A stretch of 64,000 bases of DNA, taken from the IMG/VR virus record IMGVR_UViG_3300045738_001212, positions 93,998 through 157,997 of that record; one strand, given 5' to 3'. The stretch is from a virus. The first letter of the stretch is position 1. The number at the start of each line of letters is the position of its first letter. A program made the translations under genes and the position numbers. Below, one piece after another: positions 5,757 through 13,110 of the stretch. The notes below the pieces were generated by a model. It did no database searches. It was not told where the DNA came from and saw only the letters and a program-made list of their open reading frames with translations.

Positions 5757-5956
5757 GGTTTTTTTTGTTCTACGACGACTGGTCGCAAAGTCTTGTACTT
5801 CCAAATATCCGGGTTCTCCTCTCTTTTCCTCCTCATGTAGTCGCGCTTCTGCTGACGCCTTCTTTCGGGGTCTCTCGAATCATACGCTTTCCTTGCTTTC
5901 TGTAAAGCTTTTTTTCCTTTTATTGTTTTAAAATATTTTTTAGTAGCTCCACTCAT
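5753..5956 (-). CDS. Highly basic 67-aa protein, possible nucleic-acid binder
   Basis: About 40% of residues are Lys/Arg. The core AYDSRDPERRRQQKRDYM matches a pattern seen in many short phage proteins and at the ends of some HNH-type homing nucleases (R-Q-P-E-R-R-x-x-K-R-D-Y), but no His-Asn-His motif is present. It may bind DNA or RNA. It is translationally coupled (ATGA) to the membrane protein downstream. No strong ribosome-binding site is seen. Confidence 0.55.
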   Translation of the reverse strand: MSGATKKYFKTIKGKKALQKARKAYDSRDPERRRQQKRDYMRRKREENPDIWKYKTLRPVVVEQKKP

Positions 5957-6019
5957 GATATATCGTCCACCATGTTTCTTTTTCTTCGTTCGGTTAAAAT
6001 TTTATTTTTTTAATAACGG

Positions 6020-6093
6020 CAGGAGAGGTGGGACTCGAACCCACAACCCTCGGTTTAGAAGACCGATGCTCTATCCAATTGAGCTACTCCCCC
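6020..6093 (-). tRNA. tRNA-Arg (anticodon UCU)
   Basis: Minus strand. GGGGGAGTAGCTCAATTGGATA, anticodon arm TCGGT-CTTCTAA-ACCGA, T-loop GGTTCGAGTCC, acceptor with two G-U pairs. The bases after the discriminator read CCG, so CCA is not encoded here, unlike the other five tRNAs. Confidence 0.88.
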
Positions 6094-6099
6094 TAAACT

Positions 6100-6173
6100 T
6101 GGAGCGAGCGAAGGGGATCGAACCCTCATCAAGAGCTTGGAAGGCTCCCGCACTACCGTTGTGCTACACTCGC
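6100..6173 (-). tRNA. tRNA-Gly (anticodon UCC)
   Basis: Minus strand. GCGAGTGTAGCACAACGGTA, anticodon arm GGAGC-CTTCCAA-GCTCT, T-loop GGTTCGATCC, encoded CCA. Its first 21 nt are also the last six codons plus stop of the HldD-like gene. Confidence 0.92.
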
Positions 6174-7028
6174 AAGGGCCAAGTGGTCCCTGTATTTTTT
6201 TGTCCCTGATTCTACATCGAACTCAGGCGTCCAGCCAAGTAATCTTTTGTCCTTATCTGCACAGGTGTAGTGCTGGTACCAAGAGGGAATCTTGTCCGAC
6301 CTGTGATGTTTATATTCCAATCCCATTCCATCAAGCAGCGACTCAAATGTCCGAGCTTCTCCATAACCAATCTCATAGACTCCCTTTTTAGCTGTTACGG
6401 CGTGAAGGTTAGCCTCGATAACGTCATCGATATAAATAAAATCTCTTTGGGGTTGCGTAGGAAACAGCCTAAAAAAAGAATCCTTTTGAATCAAAGAACC
6501 AACCTCCTGCCTCAAACGTATCCGTTGGTTCACGGCAGCTTTTCCCATAGCTCTTTCCCAAGCCTGATACGCCACCGAAGCCATGCGCCCCTTGCATTCT
6601 TCTCCCGGCCCGTAAACATTAAAATATCTTAACGAGACAAATTCGTCACACTTAACTATGCCATATTCTTCGGCAATCAACTTAGACCAACCGTAAATAT
6701 TATTTGGGGTGTCGCCGTCGCCAAGACAGGCCGCAGACGACGAATATATAACTTTCTTGTTGTGGGTTTGAGCTAAGTTGAATAACTCTTTGCTCGCGGA
6801 ATAATTGTACCGCATCATTTTCCCCATGTCTTGCAATGAGGTATCTGACATGGCTCCGACATGAAAAATTATGTCTGCTCGCTCTACCATACGACCCAAC
6901 ACCTTGTCGCGAAGGCCGTTGTCGAAAAGCTGCTTCCCTACCGTGTCTACGGTATAGTTTAAGGCTCTTAGCTTTTCCAACAAACGCTTGCCGATGAATC
7001 CTTCGTGACCCGTTAGCAATATTTTCAT
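6153..7028 (-). CDS. hldD: HldD-like ADP-heptose 6-epimerase (extended SDR)
   Basis: 291 residues. The Rossmann NAD(P) motif GHEGFIG is at 7-13, with catalytic Ser96-98 and Tyr112-x3-Lys116 (YGWSK). HldD-typical segments are NVYGPGEECKGRMASVAYQ near 138-156, a QRDFIYIDDVIEANL motif, and a C-terminal WYQHYTCAD. HldD converts ADP-D-glycero- to ADP-L-glycero-manno-heptose, the LPS inner-core precursor. The window also encodes an HldE C-domain-like nucleotidyltransferase (20177-20599) and GT9-type transferases, so phage heptose metabolism is plausible. The family is about 310 aa, so this copy is slightly short. Its last codons (ASVAQR-stop) are formed by the 5' part of tRNA-Gly. A GTGTAATTATA motif lies about 80 bp upstream. 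Confidence 0.85.
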   Translation of the reverse strand: MKILLTGHEGFIGKRLLEKLRALNYTVDTVGKQLFDNGLRDKVLGRMVERADIIFHVGAMSDTSLQDMGKMMRYNYSASKELFNLAQTHNKKVIYSSSAACLGDGDTPNNIYGWSKLIAEEYGIVKCDEFVSLRYFNVYGPGEECKGRMASVAYQAWERAMGKAAVNQRIRLRQEVGSLIQKDSFFRLFPTQPQRDFIYIDDVIEANLHAVTAKKGVYEIGYGEARTFESLLDGMGLEYKHHRSDKIPSWYQHYTCADKDKRLLGWTPEFDVESGTKKYRDHLALASVAQR

Positions 7029-7108
7029 AACAAAAAGTAAAATTTTAGTATCCTACTCGGAATGAGTTGTCTCATATTAAGACCTTTTTCTCGTATCTAC
7101 TTTCGTAC

Positions 7109-7121
7109 TTATAATTACACC
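7109..7121 (-). promoter_or_regulatory. GTGTAATTATA motif (candidate phage promoter)
   Basis: Minus strand GGTGTAATTATAA, four nt past the nrdA stop and in the 96-bp gap before hldD. The same core occurs at 46188 and 60736. No TTGACA-like box is at the proper distance. Confidence 0.4.
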
Positions 7122-7124
7122 TTT

Positions 7125-9470
7125 TTACGAGCCACAGGCTTCACAATTTTGAGGATCGCTTATTGAGCACGATAGGTCCGGTGTTTTTTCAGATTCCACC
7201 CCTAGTCCTTTTAGGGCAAAAGCTTTCGGTTGAGTGCGTAAATAATACATTCCTGTCTTAAGACCCTTCTCCCATCCGTAAAAATGAGCACTGTTTAACA
7301 TGCCAACGGTGGGTTCTGCCATGAATAAATTCATAGATTGAGATTGGCAAACATAAATCCCCCTTTCTGATGCCATATCTATAATTGATCGCTGCGGTAT
7401 CTCCCAGACGGTTTTATAAAGTTTCTTAACGTCCTCGGGTATAGCAGTGATTTCTTGGACAGACCCATCGTTCTCGTAAAGTTTTAACTTCATTTCCTCG
7501 TCCCAAAGATTCAAGTTAATTAAATCTTGAATAAGATGTTTGTTGATGACGACGAACTCTCCTCCCAAGGTGTTCCTTTTATAGAGGTTACTCGTAAACG
7601 GTTCAAAGCATTCGTTGTTGCCAAGTATCTGAGCGGTAGAAGCGGTGGGCATGGGAGCAATCAAAAGCGAATTCCTTGCTCCATGTTTAAGTAAAGCTTT
7701 CCTTAACTCTTCCCAATCCCACGTTTTAGAAGGTGTCGCTTTCCAAAGGTCAAATTGAAATTTACCTTCTGATAGGGGCGAGCCTTTATAGGAATCATAA
7801 GCTCCTTCTTTTTTCGCTAGGTGCACTGAGGCCCACATGGCTCCGTGATAAATTGCCGCAAACACTTCTTTGTTTAATTCTCTTGCGTCCGGTGAGTCGA
7901 ACGCATAACCCATAAGGACGAAGGTGTCCGCTAACCCCTGAACCCCAATCCCTATGGGGCGATGACGTAAGTTGGATTTTTCTGTTTCTTTCGTGGGGTA
8001 AAAATTAATATCTATAACCCTATTAAGATTAAGAGCTATTTGATATGCTGTTTCTTCCAGCCTCTTCAAGTTGTACGTTCTCTTTGATTTTTTTTGCGAA
8101 CGAATTTGACCACTTGGTATTTCTACAAATTTATTTAAGACAATGCTCGCCAGATTACATACGGCTTGCTCTTTGTGATCTGAGTACTCTATGATTTCGG
8201 TGCAAAGGTTACTGGATTTTATTGTCCCAATATTTTTTTGATTGGATTTATTGTTGGCCGCATCTTTGTATAAAATGTAAGGGGTGCCTGTTTCTATTTG
8301 AGCTTTTAAAATTTCGGTCCATAGCTCTCTTGCTTTTACCTTTCTTCTAGCTAGTCCTTCTTTCTCATATTTTAAATACAGTTTCGTAAACTTTTTGCCC
8401 TTTGGGGTGTCAAAGATATCAGACAACCCCGGAGCGTCGTTCGGACAAAAAAGACTCCACTCTTCATCGTTCTTTACTCTCTCCATGAAAAGGTCTGGAA
8501 CCCACAGGGCGAGGAACAGGTCTCTGGTTCTCATTTCTTCTTTGCCGTGGTTTTTTCTAAGCTCTATGAACTCAAAAACGTCAGAGTGCCAAGGCTCAAG
8601 GTACACAGCAAACGACCCCTTACGTTTACCTCCTTGATTAATCCATCTAGCTATTTCGTTATAGGTCCGCATCATTGGGACCAGCCCGTCTGACTGCCCA
8701 CCCGTCCCAAGAATAGCACTACCCTTAGCTCTTACGTTATGGACATGAATACCTACGCCCCCTGCCCACTTGGAAATGTTTGCTACGTCTTTAATGGTAT
8801 CAAATAACCCGTCAATGCTGTCTCCTTTGTTGGCGATTAAAAAGCATGAGGCTAATTGGCTGGTAGGAGTTCCCGCGTTAAATAAGGTAGGAGTTGCGTG
8901 GGTAAAATACCCTTCAGACAACAGGTCGTAAGTTTTTTGTACGTTCTCAAGATCGTCCCCCCAGATTCCTAACGCCACCCTCATGTACAGATATTGTGGG
9001 CATTCCGCGAGTTCTCCATCCACCTTTTGTAAATAGCTCCTTTCGAGAGTTTTGAACCCGAAATAGTCAATGTTAAAATCCCTATCTCCCACAATCATAG
9101 AGTTTATTTTCCGAGCATTGGATTTAATTATTTCATATGTCTCCTCTGAAAGCTTCCCTGCTTCATAGATTCTCTTGGAATTCTTAGAGAAGGGTTTCAT
9201 CAGACCCTTATAGAGCCTTGTGATAGCAATACGTGAGCCCAGTAGGGAATAGTCAGGATGAATAGAAGACAAACTCGCCGCTGTTTCAGCCGCAAGGTTG
9301 TCTAACTCCGTGGTAGTAATGCCGTCATGAAGCCCGGAGATGGTCTTTTTAACCACTTCCATGTAGTCCACGTAGTCTGGGTTCAGATCATACGTCTGTT
9401 TCTTTATCCTAGCTGTAATTTTATCAAGCTTTACGGGCTCGGAACTGCCGTCTCGTTTTAAAACTTCCAT
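7125..9470 (-). CDS. nrdA: Class I ribonucleotide reductase, alpha subunit
   Basis: 781 residues, full length. An N-terminal ATP-cone (about 1-90, MEVLKRDGSSEPVKL) is followed by the catalytic barrel. The redox pair is Cys209 (LASCFLIA) and Cys438 (AVCNLASI), and the thiyl-radical Cys423 lies in NLCTEI with Glu425. MPTASTAQI and NNECFEPF are the phosphate/substrate loops, and GLKTGMYYLRT holds the Tyr-Tyr radical relay. The C-terminal CEAC tail re-reduces the site. The protein reduces ribonucleoside diphosphates together with NrdB, encoded 2 nt upstream. The motif set is closest to eukaryote/T-even-like NrdA. Complete and probably active. Confidence 0.97.
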   Translation of the reverse strand: MEVLKRDGSSEPVKLDKITARIKKQTYDLNPDYVDYMEVVKKTISGLHDGITTTELDNLAAETAASLSSIHPDYSLLGSRIAITRLYKGLMKPFSKNSKRIYEAGKLSEETYEIIKSNARKINSMIVGDRDFNIDYFGFKTLERSYLQKVDGELAECPQYLYMRVALGIWGDDLENVQKTYDLLSEGYFTHATPTLFNAGTPTSQLASCFLIANKGDSIDGLFDTIKDVANISKWAGGVGIHVHNVRAKGSAILGTGGQSDGLVPMMRTYNEIARWINQGGKRKGSFAVYLEPWHSDVFEFIELRKNHGKEEMRTRDLFLALWVPDLFMERVKNDEEWSLFCPNDAPGLSDIFDTPKGKKFTKLYLKYEKEGLARRKVKARELWTEILKAQIETGTPYILYKDAANNKSNQKNIGTIKSSNLCTEIIEYSDHKEQAVCNLASIVLNKFVEIPSGQIRSQKKSKRTYNLKRLEETAYQIALNLNRVIDINFYPTKETEKSNLRHRPIGIGVQGLADTFVLMGYAFDSPDARELNKEVFAAIYHGAMWASVHLAKKEGAYDSYKGSPLSEGKFQFDLWKATPSKTWDWEELRKALLKHGARNSLLIAPMPTASTAQILGNNECFEPFTSNLYKRNTLGGEFVVINKHLIQDLINLNLWDEEMKLKLYENDGSVQEITAIPEDVKKLYKTVWEIPQRSIIDMASERGIYVCQSQSMNLFMAEPTVGMLNSAHFYGWEKGLKTGMYYLRTQPKAFALKGLGVESEKTPDLSCSISDPQNCEACGS

Positions 9471-9472
9471 CT

Positions 9473-10432
9473 TTAAAAATCCGCATCAAAGGTTAGTTCT
9501 TGGTTTGGTGAGCCTACGTTAGCTTTAGCGTACTCAGCCACCCTCTTCTCAAAAAAATTAGTTTTATTTTGCAGAGCTATGTTCTGCATAAAATCAAAGG
9601 GGTTCTTGGTGCCGTATGTCTTTTCACACATTAAGTCAGCCAAAAGCCTGTCGGCCACGAACTCAAGATACTGCCTCATCAGACCACAATTCATCCCAAT
9701 TAAATCGACTGGCAAGGAGTCAGTAATGAACTCCTTTTCAATTTCCAACGCCGAGGCAATTATTTCTTTAATCCTGTCTTCTGAAACCTTGTTGACTACG
9801 TGATGATTATGAAGGTGGCAAGCAAAGTCGCAATGTAAGCCTTCGTCCCTGCTGATAAGTTCATTTGAGAAACTCAGACCGGGCATTAGCCCTCTCTTCT
9901 TCAACCAAAAAATTGAACAAAAACTACCGCTAAAAAAGATTCCCTCTACAGCGGCAAAGGCGACGAGTCTTTCTGCAAAACTGTCAGAGTCAATCCACTC
10001 CAAAGCCCAGACAGCCTTCTTCTTCACGCAGGTGATCTCCTCTATGGCGTTGAAATATTTTAGCTGCTCTACGGGGTCTTTCACATAGGTGTCGATTAAC
10101 AACGAATACATCTCGCTGTGGACATTTTCCATCATGATCTGGAAACCATAAAAAAACTTAGCTTCTGCATATTGGACCTCACTCACAAAATTTTCAGCAA
10201 GGTTTTCGTTAACTATCCCATCAGAGGCAGCGAAGAAAGCCAACACATTGTTAATGAAATGCTTTTCTCCACTCGTCAAGTTTTCGTACTGGGCCAAATC
10301 GTCAGACAGATCGACCTCCTCCGCTGTCCAAAAGCTTGCTTCTGCTCTCTTGTAGAAATCCCAAATGTCGGGATGCTTGATCGGGAAAATAACGAAGCGG
10401 TTCGGGTTGTTTACGAGGATGGGTTCTTCCAT
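9473..10432 (-). CDS. nrdB: Class I ribonucleotide reductase, beta subunit
   Basis: 319 residues. Metal ligands are recognisable in EEVDLSDD (Asp41), MENVHSE (Glu102, His105), VEGIFFSG and [10 protein letters not shown]. The radical tyrosine is Tyr95 in FFYGFQ, placed as in eukaryotic-type R2. The C-terminus LTFDADF matches the R2 tail that docks on the large subunit. It forms an operon with nrdA (TAA, 2 nt, ATG). On the minus strand a doubled TATGAT lies 9 nt before the ATG, so transcription may begin almost at the start codon. Confidence 0.97.
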   Translation of the reverse strand: MEEPILVNNPNRFVIFPIKHPDIWDFYKRAEASFWTAEEVDLSDDLAQYENLTSGEKHFINNVLAFFAASDGIVNENLAENFVSEVQYAEAKFFYGFQIMMENVHSEMYSLLIDTYVKDPVEQLKYFNAIEEITCVKKKAVWALEWIDSDSFAERLVAFAAVEGIFFSGSFCSIFWLKKRGLMPGLSFSNELISRDEGLHCDFACHLHNHHVVNKVSEDRIKEIIASALEIEKEFITDSLPVDLIGMNCGLMRQYLEFVADRLLADLMCEKTYGTKNPFDFMQNIALQNKTNFFEKRVAEYAKANVGSPNQELTFDADF

Positions 10433-10505
10433 TACTCAAGTATCATATCATAATCTGTTTTGAATGGAAGGAAAAAGAGAAGCGGTCTGGCGTTTTGCCT
10501 AAAGC

Positions 10506-10787
10506 CTAAGAGGGATTGAGCATCTCTTCAACCGTGTCGGACACGAGATTGATGAACTCTGCGGCTGACAGTTCCATTGCCGTTCCTATCTCGATCTTGG
10601 ATGAAATCTTCTCGTCTAGCCCAAAACCCTCCTCCACCACAAGAAAGACTTCGAGTATGGCTATCGAATCAAAATCAAGTTCCTTCACCTTTCTTTTCAA
10701 AAAGAAATCTTCAAACTCAAAGTCCTCGAAAGAGTAGTGTCCTTTCAAAATTAAAACGAGCTTTTCTTTGGTCTTGATCGAGTTCAT
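10506..10787 (-). CDS. Acyl carrier protein-like
   Basis: 93 residues. The core FDSIAILEVFLVVEEGFGLD at 39-58 matches the ACP helix-2 motif (D-S-[LI]), with Ser41 as the expected 4'-phosphopantetheine site. It is followed by an acidic helix III/IV region (SAAEFINLVSDTVEEM). The N-terminus is slightly longer than in typical ACPs (about 78 aa). An acpS gene in the same window could activate it. The start codon overlaps the upstream 201-residue gene's stop (ATGA). No fatty-acid or polyketide enzymes are visible, so the acyl group and acceptor are unknown. It could instead feed a lipid or protein acylation step, or interact with a host ACP-dependent pathway. Confidence 0.8.
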   Translation of the reverse strand: MNSIKTKEKLVLILKGHYSFEDFEFEDFFLKRKVKELDFDSIAILEVFLVVEEGFGLDEKISSKIEIGTAMELSAAEFINLVSDTVEEMLNPS

Positions 10788-11389
10788 ATCTCCAGAAAAA
10801 TCTCTTCATTGGAAGAGAATATAATTTTTTTTGTTTTTAAAATTTCTTTCATCTTGGGCATCAGGGCCGTCTCTTTATTCTGTTGGACAAACTGCACGTA
10901 GTAGTCTTCAACCATCTTTCTCCTCTGCTCAAGTTTACATTTACACCCATTCGTAATCGATTCGACCGCTGACTTCACAGAGTCTATCGCTGGGTGCTGC
11001 CATTCGTCAAACTGTTCTCTGTTTATGGTAAAAAAATCTCTAAGATCAAAACAATTTGCAAAAGTAAACTCTTCCTTCTCCTCGTCAAGATACTCTCGGA
11101 CCTCGGGAGGCAAATCTTCTTTCGTGAGTTCCGGTTCGGGGAGGGGTGGCTCTTCTGGAATCGTCCCTTTAGCGAGCATCCTGCGCTGCATTTCTTCCGC
11201 CTTCTCTGCCGAGTTATTTAAATCCTCCCTTTCTTTTAGCTCGTCTTCAGAAAAAAAGCTCGACACGTCTTCCAAGGGAGGGTCGGGGTCAGAAGGCATC
11301 CTGTGCTCTACGGTATGCTCAGGGCTTTCTAAAACGCCTTTGTTCTGGCCTATCTGTTTTAGGATTCTATTGAGTGCCGGGTGATCCAT
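10784..11389 (-). CDS. Hypothetical acidic protein, 201 aa
   Basis: No family recognised. The first 100 residues are Pro/Glu-rich and likely disordered (PSDPDPPLEDVSSFFSEDEL; IPEEPPLPEPELTKEDLPP). The C-terminal 100 residues look helical, with a Cys pair in NGCKCKLEQRR. It is coupled at its 3' end to the ACP gene (ATGA) and at its 5' end to the membrane-protein gene (1 nt gap). Co-translation with ACP makes it a candidate partner of the carrier protein, which is inference from position only. Confidence 0.6.
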   Translation of the reverse strand: MDHPALNRILKQIGQNKGVLESPEHTVEHRMPSDPDPPLEDVSSFFSEDELKEREDLNNSAEKAEEMQRRMLAKGTIPEEPPLPEPELTKEDLPPEVREYLDEEKEEFTFANCFDLRDFFTINREQFDEWQHPAIDSVKSAVESITNGCKCKLEQRRKMVEDYYVQFVQQNKETALMPKMKEILKTKKIIFSSNEEIFLEI

Positions 11390-11390
11390 G

Positions 11391-11750
11391 TTATCTATCC
11401 GACGCTTTCACCACAGCCTTCAAGGTAAAAAATAAAAGCCAAGCGAAAACGATCTCTCTAAATATTATAGAGGAAGACATCTCCTTATTATACAGAAAAG
11501 ACACAAGAGGAGCCACCCACACCATCAAACAAACAGGGCAAGTCACGAGCTTCACAAAAAAAGAGCTAGGAAACCTCATCAACAGATGGGTATGATAATC
11601 AAACATTGGCTTCTCCTCTTTCTCGCTCAGGTATTTCCCCAAGCCGAACCAATAAAGACCGAAGGTCTTGCTGTACACTTCAAATGCGTCCGTCTCAAAC
11701 CAAGCGTACATCAAAACAACGGTAATGAAAGTGGGATATAAAAACTCCAT
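11391..11750 (-). CDS. Membrane protein with CPVC motif (DUF1360-like)
   Basis: 119 residues, largely hydrophobic, with probable helices near 5-20, 65-88 and 98-115. The segment LVTCPVCLMVWVAPLVSFL resembles the C-P-[YF]-C-L-x-[FVM]-W signature of small DUF1360-type membrane proteins found in phages and bacteria. It lies between the dCMP deaminase gene (1 nt upstream) and the acidic 201-residue gene. Function unknown. Confidence 0.55.
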   Translation of the reverse strand: MEFLYPTFITVVLMYAWFETDAFEVYSKTFGLYWFGLGKYLSEKEEKPMFDYHTHLLMRFPSSFFVKLVTCPVCLMVWVAPLVSFLYNKEMSSSIIFREIVFAWLLFFTLKAVVKASDR

Positions 11751-11751
11751 A

Positions 11752-12171
11752 TTAGGTAAATTTCAATAGTTCAATGTTGTAAAATCCAAGTATCTCTTTA
11801 GCCTTGTCGTCGTTCTTGTAGTCCTCGTGGTACAAAACCTCTTTCACTCCATAGGCTGCTATCATAGTAGCGCAAAACGAGCAAGGCAACAAGCTAACAG
11901 CCAGCAGTTCCACCTCCCCTTTCTTGCATAAAGAAAGACAGTTTGTTTCAGCGTGGATCATGTAGGGACGCCGAGCGTCCCTATCCTTCCAGAAAGACGG
12001 AGGAGCATCCCGCCCCGAGGCCAACCCATTATACCCAAGCCCCAAGACCATGTGGTCTTTACCAAAGGCGCAAGCCCCCACTTTGTGGTGAGGGTCTTCG
12101 CTTCTTTTAGCCGCAGCGAAGGCCAAAAGCATGGCGTATTCGTACCAATCTATCCTTTCCTCTTCAAACAT
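11752..12171 (-). CDS. Deoxycytidylate (dCMP) deaminase
   Basis: 139 residues. The zinc-dependent deaminase motifs are intact: His73-Ala-Glu75 (MIHAETNCLS) and Pro96-Cys97-x2-Cys100 (LLPCSFCATMI). The N-terminal DPHHKVGACAF is the usual substrate-side strand of the CDA fold. dCMP deaminase makes dUMP for dTTP synthesis. With NrdA/B and the dNMP kinase nearby it completes a nucleotide-supply set. First gene of a minus-strand run that continues through ACP and perhaps nrdBA. The 67-bp gap to the divergent 12239 gene holds the promoter region. Confidence 0.92.
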   Translation of the reverse strand: MFEEERIDWYEYAMLLAFAAAKRSEDPHHKVGACAFGKDHMVLGLGYNGLASGRDAPPSFWKDRDARRPYMIHAETNCLSLCKKGEVELLAVSLLPCSFCATMIAAYGVKEVLYHEDYKNDDKAKEILGFYNIELLKFT

Positions 12172-12238
12172 CAGCTAGGATACTATCACACAGAAACAAA
12201 AAAACAAATATTTTTTACCCGGAACAAGTACAATAAGA

Positions 12239-12703
12239 GTGACCGTATACGAAGCTTATTCAAAACTTTGGGAGTATTTCAAGGATACGGACTCTTTTGT
12301 CATGGAGGAAGACTTTCGCAAGGTCTCCCTCGTTTCAGATACCCCGACGAGAGACAGGGCGGCGTTTCAATCAGCCCTTGACGACTGGGCAAAGCAAGAC
12401 ATTCTAACTCGCCAAGTCCAACACGTCTGGAACAAGGAGATCAAAGACAACGAGACCAAAACAGTCTACGTCCTCAGAAAACCCCTCGACTCAAATGAGC
12501 AGTCAATCAGTGTTCACGCAAACCTCGCAACCTACATGATGAAGGAGATAAACAGTTTCTGCGAACTCATTGATGACAAAACTGACCTCTGCGACCCAAC
12601 GGATTTGCGTAGCAAAGACATTTTGAACTTGATCCATATCCTAAATTTCTACAAAAACAAATACCAAGAAGAGATAGGAATGGACAATGAAAAAGATGAT
12701 TGA
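12239..12703 (+). CDS. Hypothetical protein, 154 aa (GTG start)
   Basis: GTG start (GTGACCG, the same opening as the 27584 gene). A TACAAT box lies 4 nt upstream and there is no Shine-Dalgarno, so the transcript may be leaderless. The N-terminal half (YSKLWEYFKDTD ... FQSALDDWAKQDILTR ... KTVYVLRKPL) has the helix-helix-wing rhythm of a small winged-helix protein. The C-terminal half is helical. No recognised family. Its TGA stop is embedded in the TTGACA of the next promoter. Confidence 0.55.
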   Translation: MTVYEAYSKLWEYFKDTDSFVMEEDFRKVSLVSDTPTRDRAAFQSALDDWAKQDILTRQVQHVWNKEIKDNETKTVYVLRKPLDSNEQSISVHANLATYMMKEINSFCELIDDKTDLCDPTDLRSKDILNLIHILNFYKNKYQEEIGMDNEKDD

Positions 12704-12727
12704 CACCGAAACAGGTTCCGGTATGAT
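12700..12727 (+). promoter_or_regulatory. Sigma-70 promoter TTGACA-N16-TATGAT
   Basis: Perfect TTGACA (12700-12705), 16-nt spacer, TATGAT (12722-12727). No start codon follows within the usual distance. Instead the downstream 380 nt are non-coding and rich in inverted repeats, so the promoter probably makes an untranslated RNA or a long leader for the dNMP kinase gene. Confidence 0.7.
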
Positions 12728-13060
12728 GCTCAAGTCAAAAGGGAAGAGCCCCTTTCAGCCCACCGGGAGTAAACGGCAGGGTTTCCCAAGGTGAGTGAAT
12801 TTCACAGGACTTGAGCGTGGGTCCATATCCGAAGGGCAAACCGCTTTCAAAAAAAACTGACAGGTAGTCCCTGTCGCATAACCCCGGCGTGATGCGGGTA
12901 ATCACTGTAATGAGTTTTTAGCACAGTTTCTCACCCTGTAATAAGGGAGGTGATCCAAAGTACTTGGTTGTACGTGGGCTGGCTACCCACTTAAAAAACT
13001 TTAGCCCTCAAAAGGAAATCAATGTACCCTTACCCCCCAAAAGGGGGTATTGTACCTATT
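12728..13060 (+). ncRNA. Candidate structured RNA or long leader
   Basis: The gene-free stretch between 12704 and 13110 holds many exact inverted repeats. These include GCTCAAGTC (12728-12736) with GACTTGAGC (12808-12816), AAAGGG/CCCTTT (12738-12755), GACAGG/CCTGTC (12859-12875), GTGAT/ATCAC (12889-12905), and TACCCCC/GGGGGTA (13031-13049, flanked by GTAC on both sides). Positions 12942-12956 read TAAGGGAGGTGATCC, the complement of the 16S rRNA 3' end with one extra G, and no start codon is suitably spaced after it. No tmRNA, RNase P, 6S or known riboswitch signature was recognised. It could be a free small RNA or a 5' regulatory leader for the dNMP kinase. Confidence 0.45.
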
Positions 13061-13082
13061 TGCTAAAAGGAAAGTGCAACAT

Positions 13083-13110
13083 ACGATACGTAAGATACGT
13101 AAGATACGAT
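13083..13110 (+). repeat. Short tandem repeat GATACGTAA
   Basis: Two exact copies of GATACGTAA followed by a partial third (GATACGAT) run directly into the ATG of the dNMP kinase gene. They replace a normal ribosome-binding site. TACGAT could serve as a weak -10. Confidence 0.6.

Noticed and set aside
12229-12234. Complete sigma-70 promoter for the 12239 gene
   Set aside because: TACAAT is suitably close to the GTG, but no -35-like hexamer is present 16-18 nt upstream.
12704-13060. tmRNA, RNase P RNA, 6S RNA or known riboswitch
   Set aside because: No tRNA-like ends, no RNase P core (GAGGAAAGTC) and no recognised riboswitch consensus were found.
12964-13110. N-terminal extension of the dNMP kinase from TTG at 12964
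   Set aside because: The extension would translate the hairpin and tandem-repeat leader, lies before the usual P-loop start, and has no similarity to the family.
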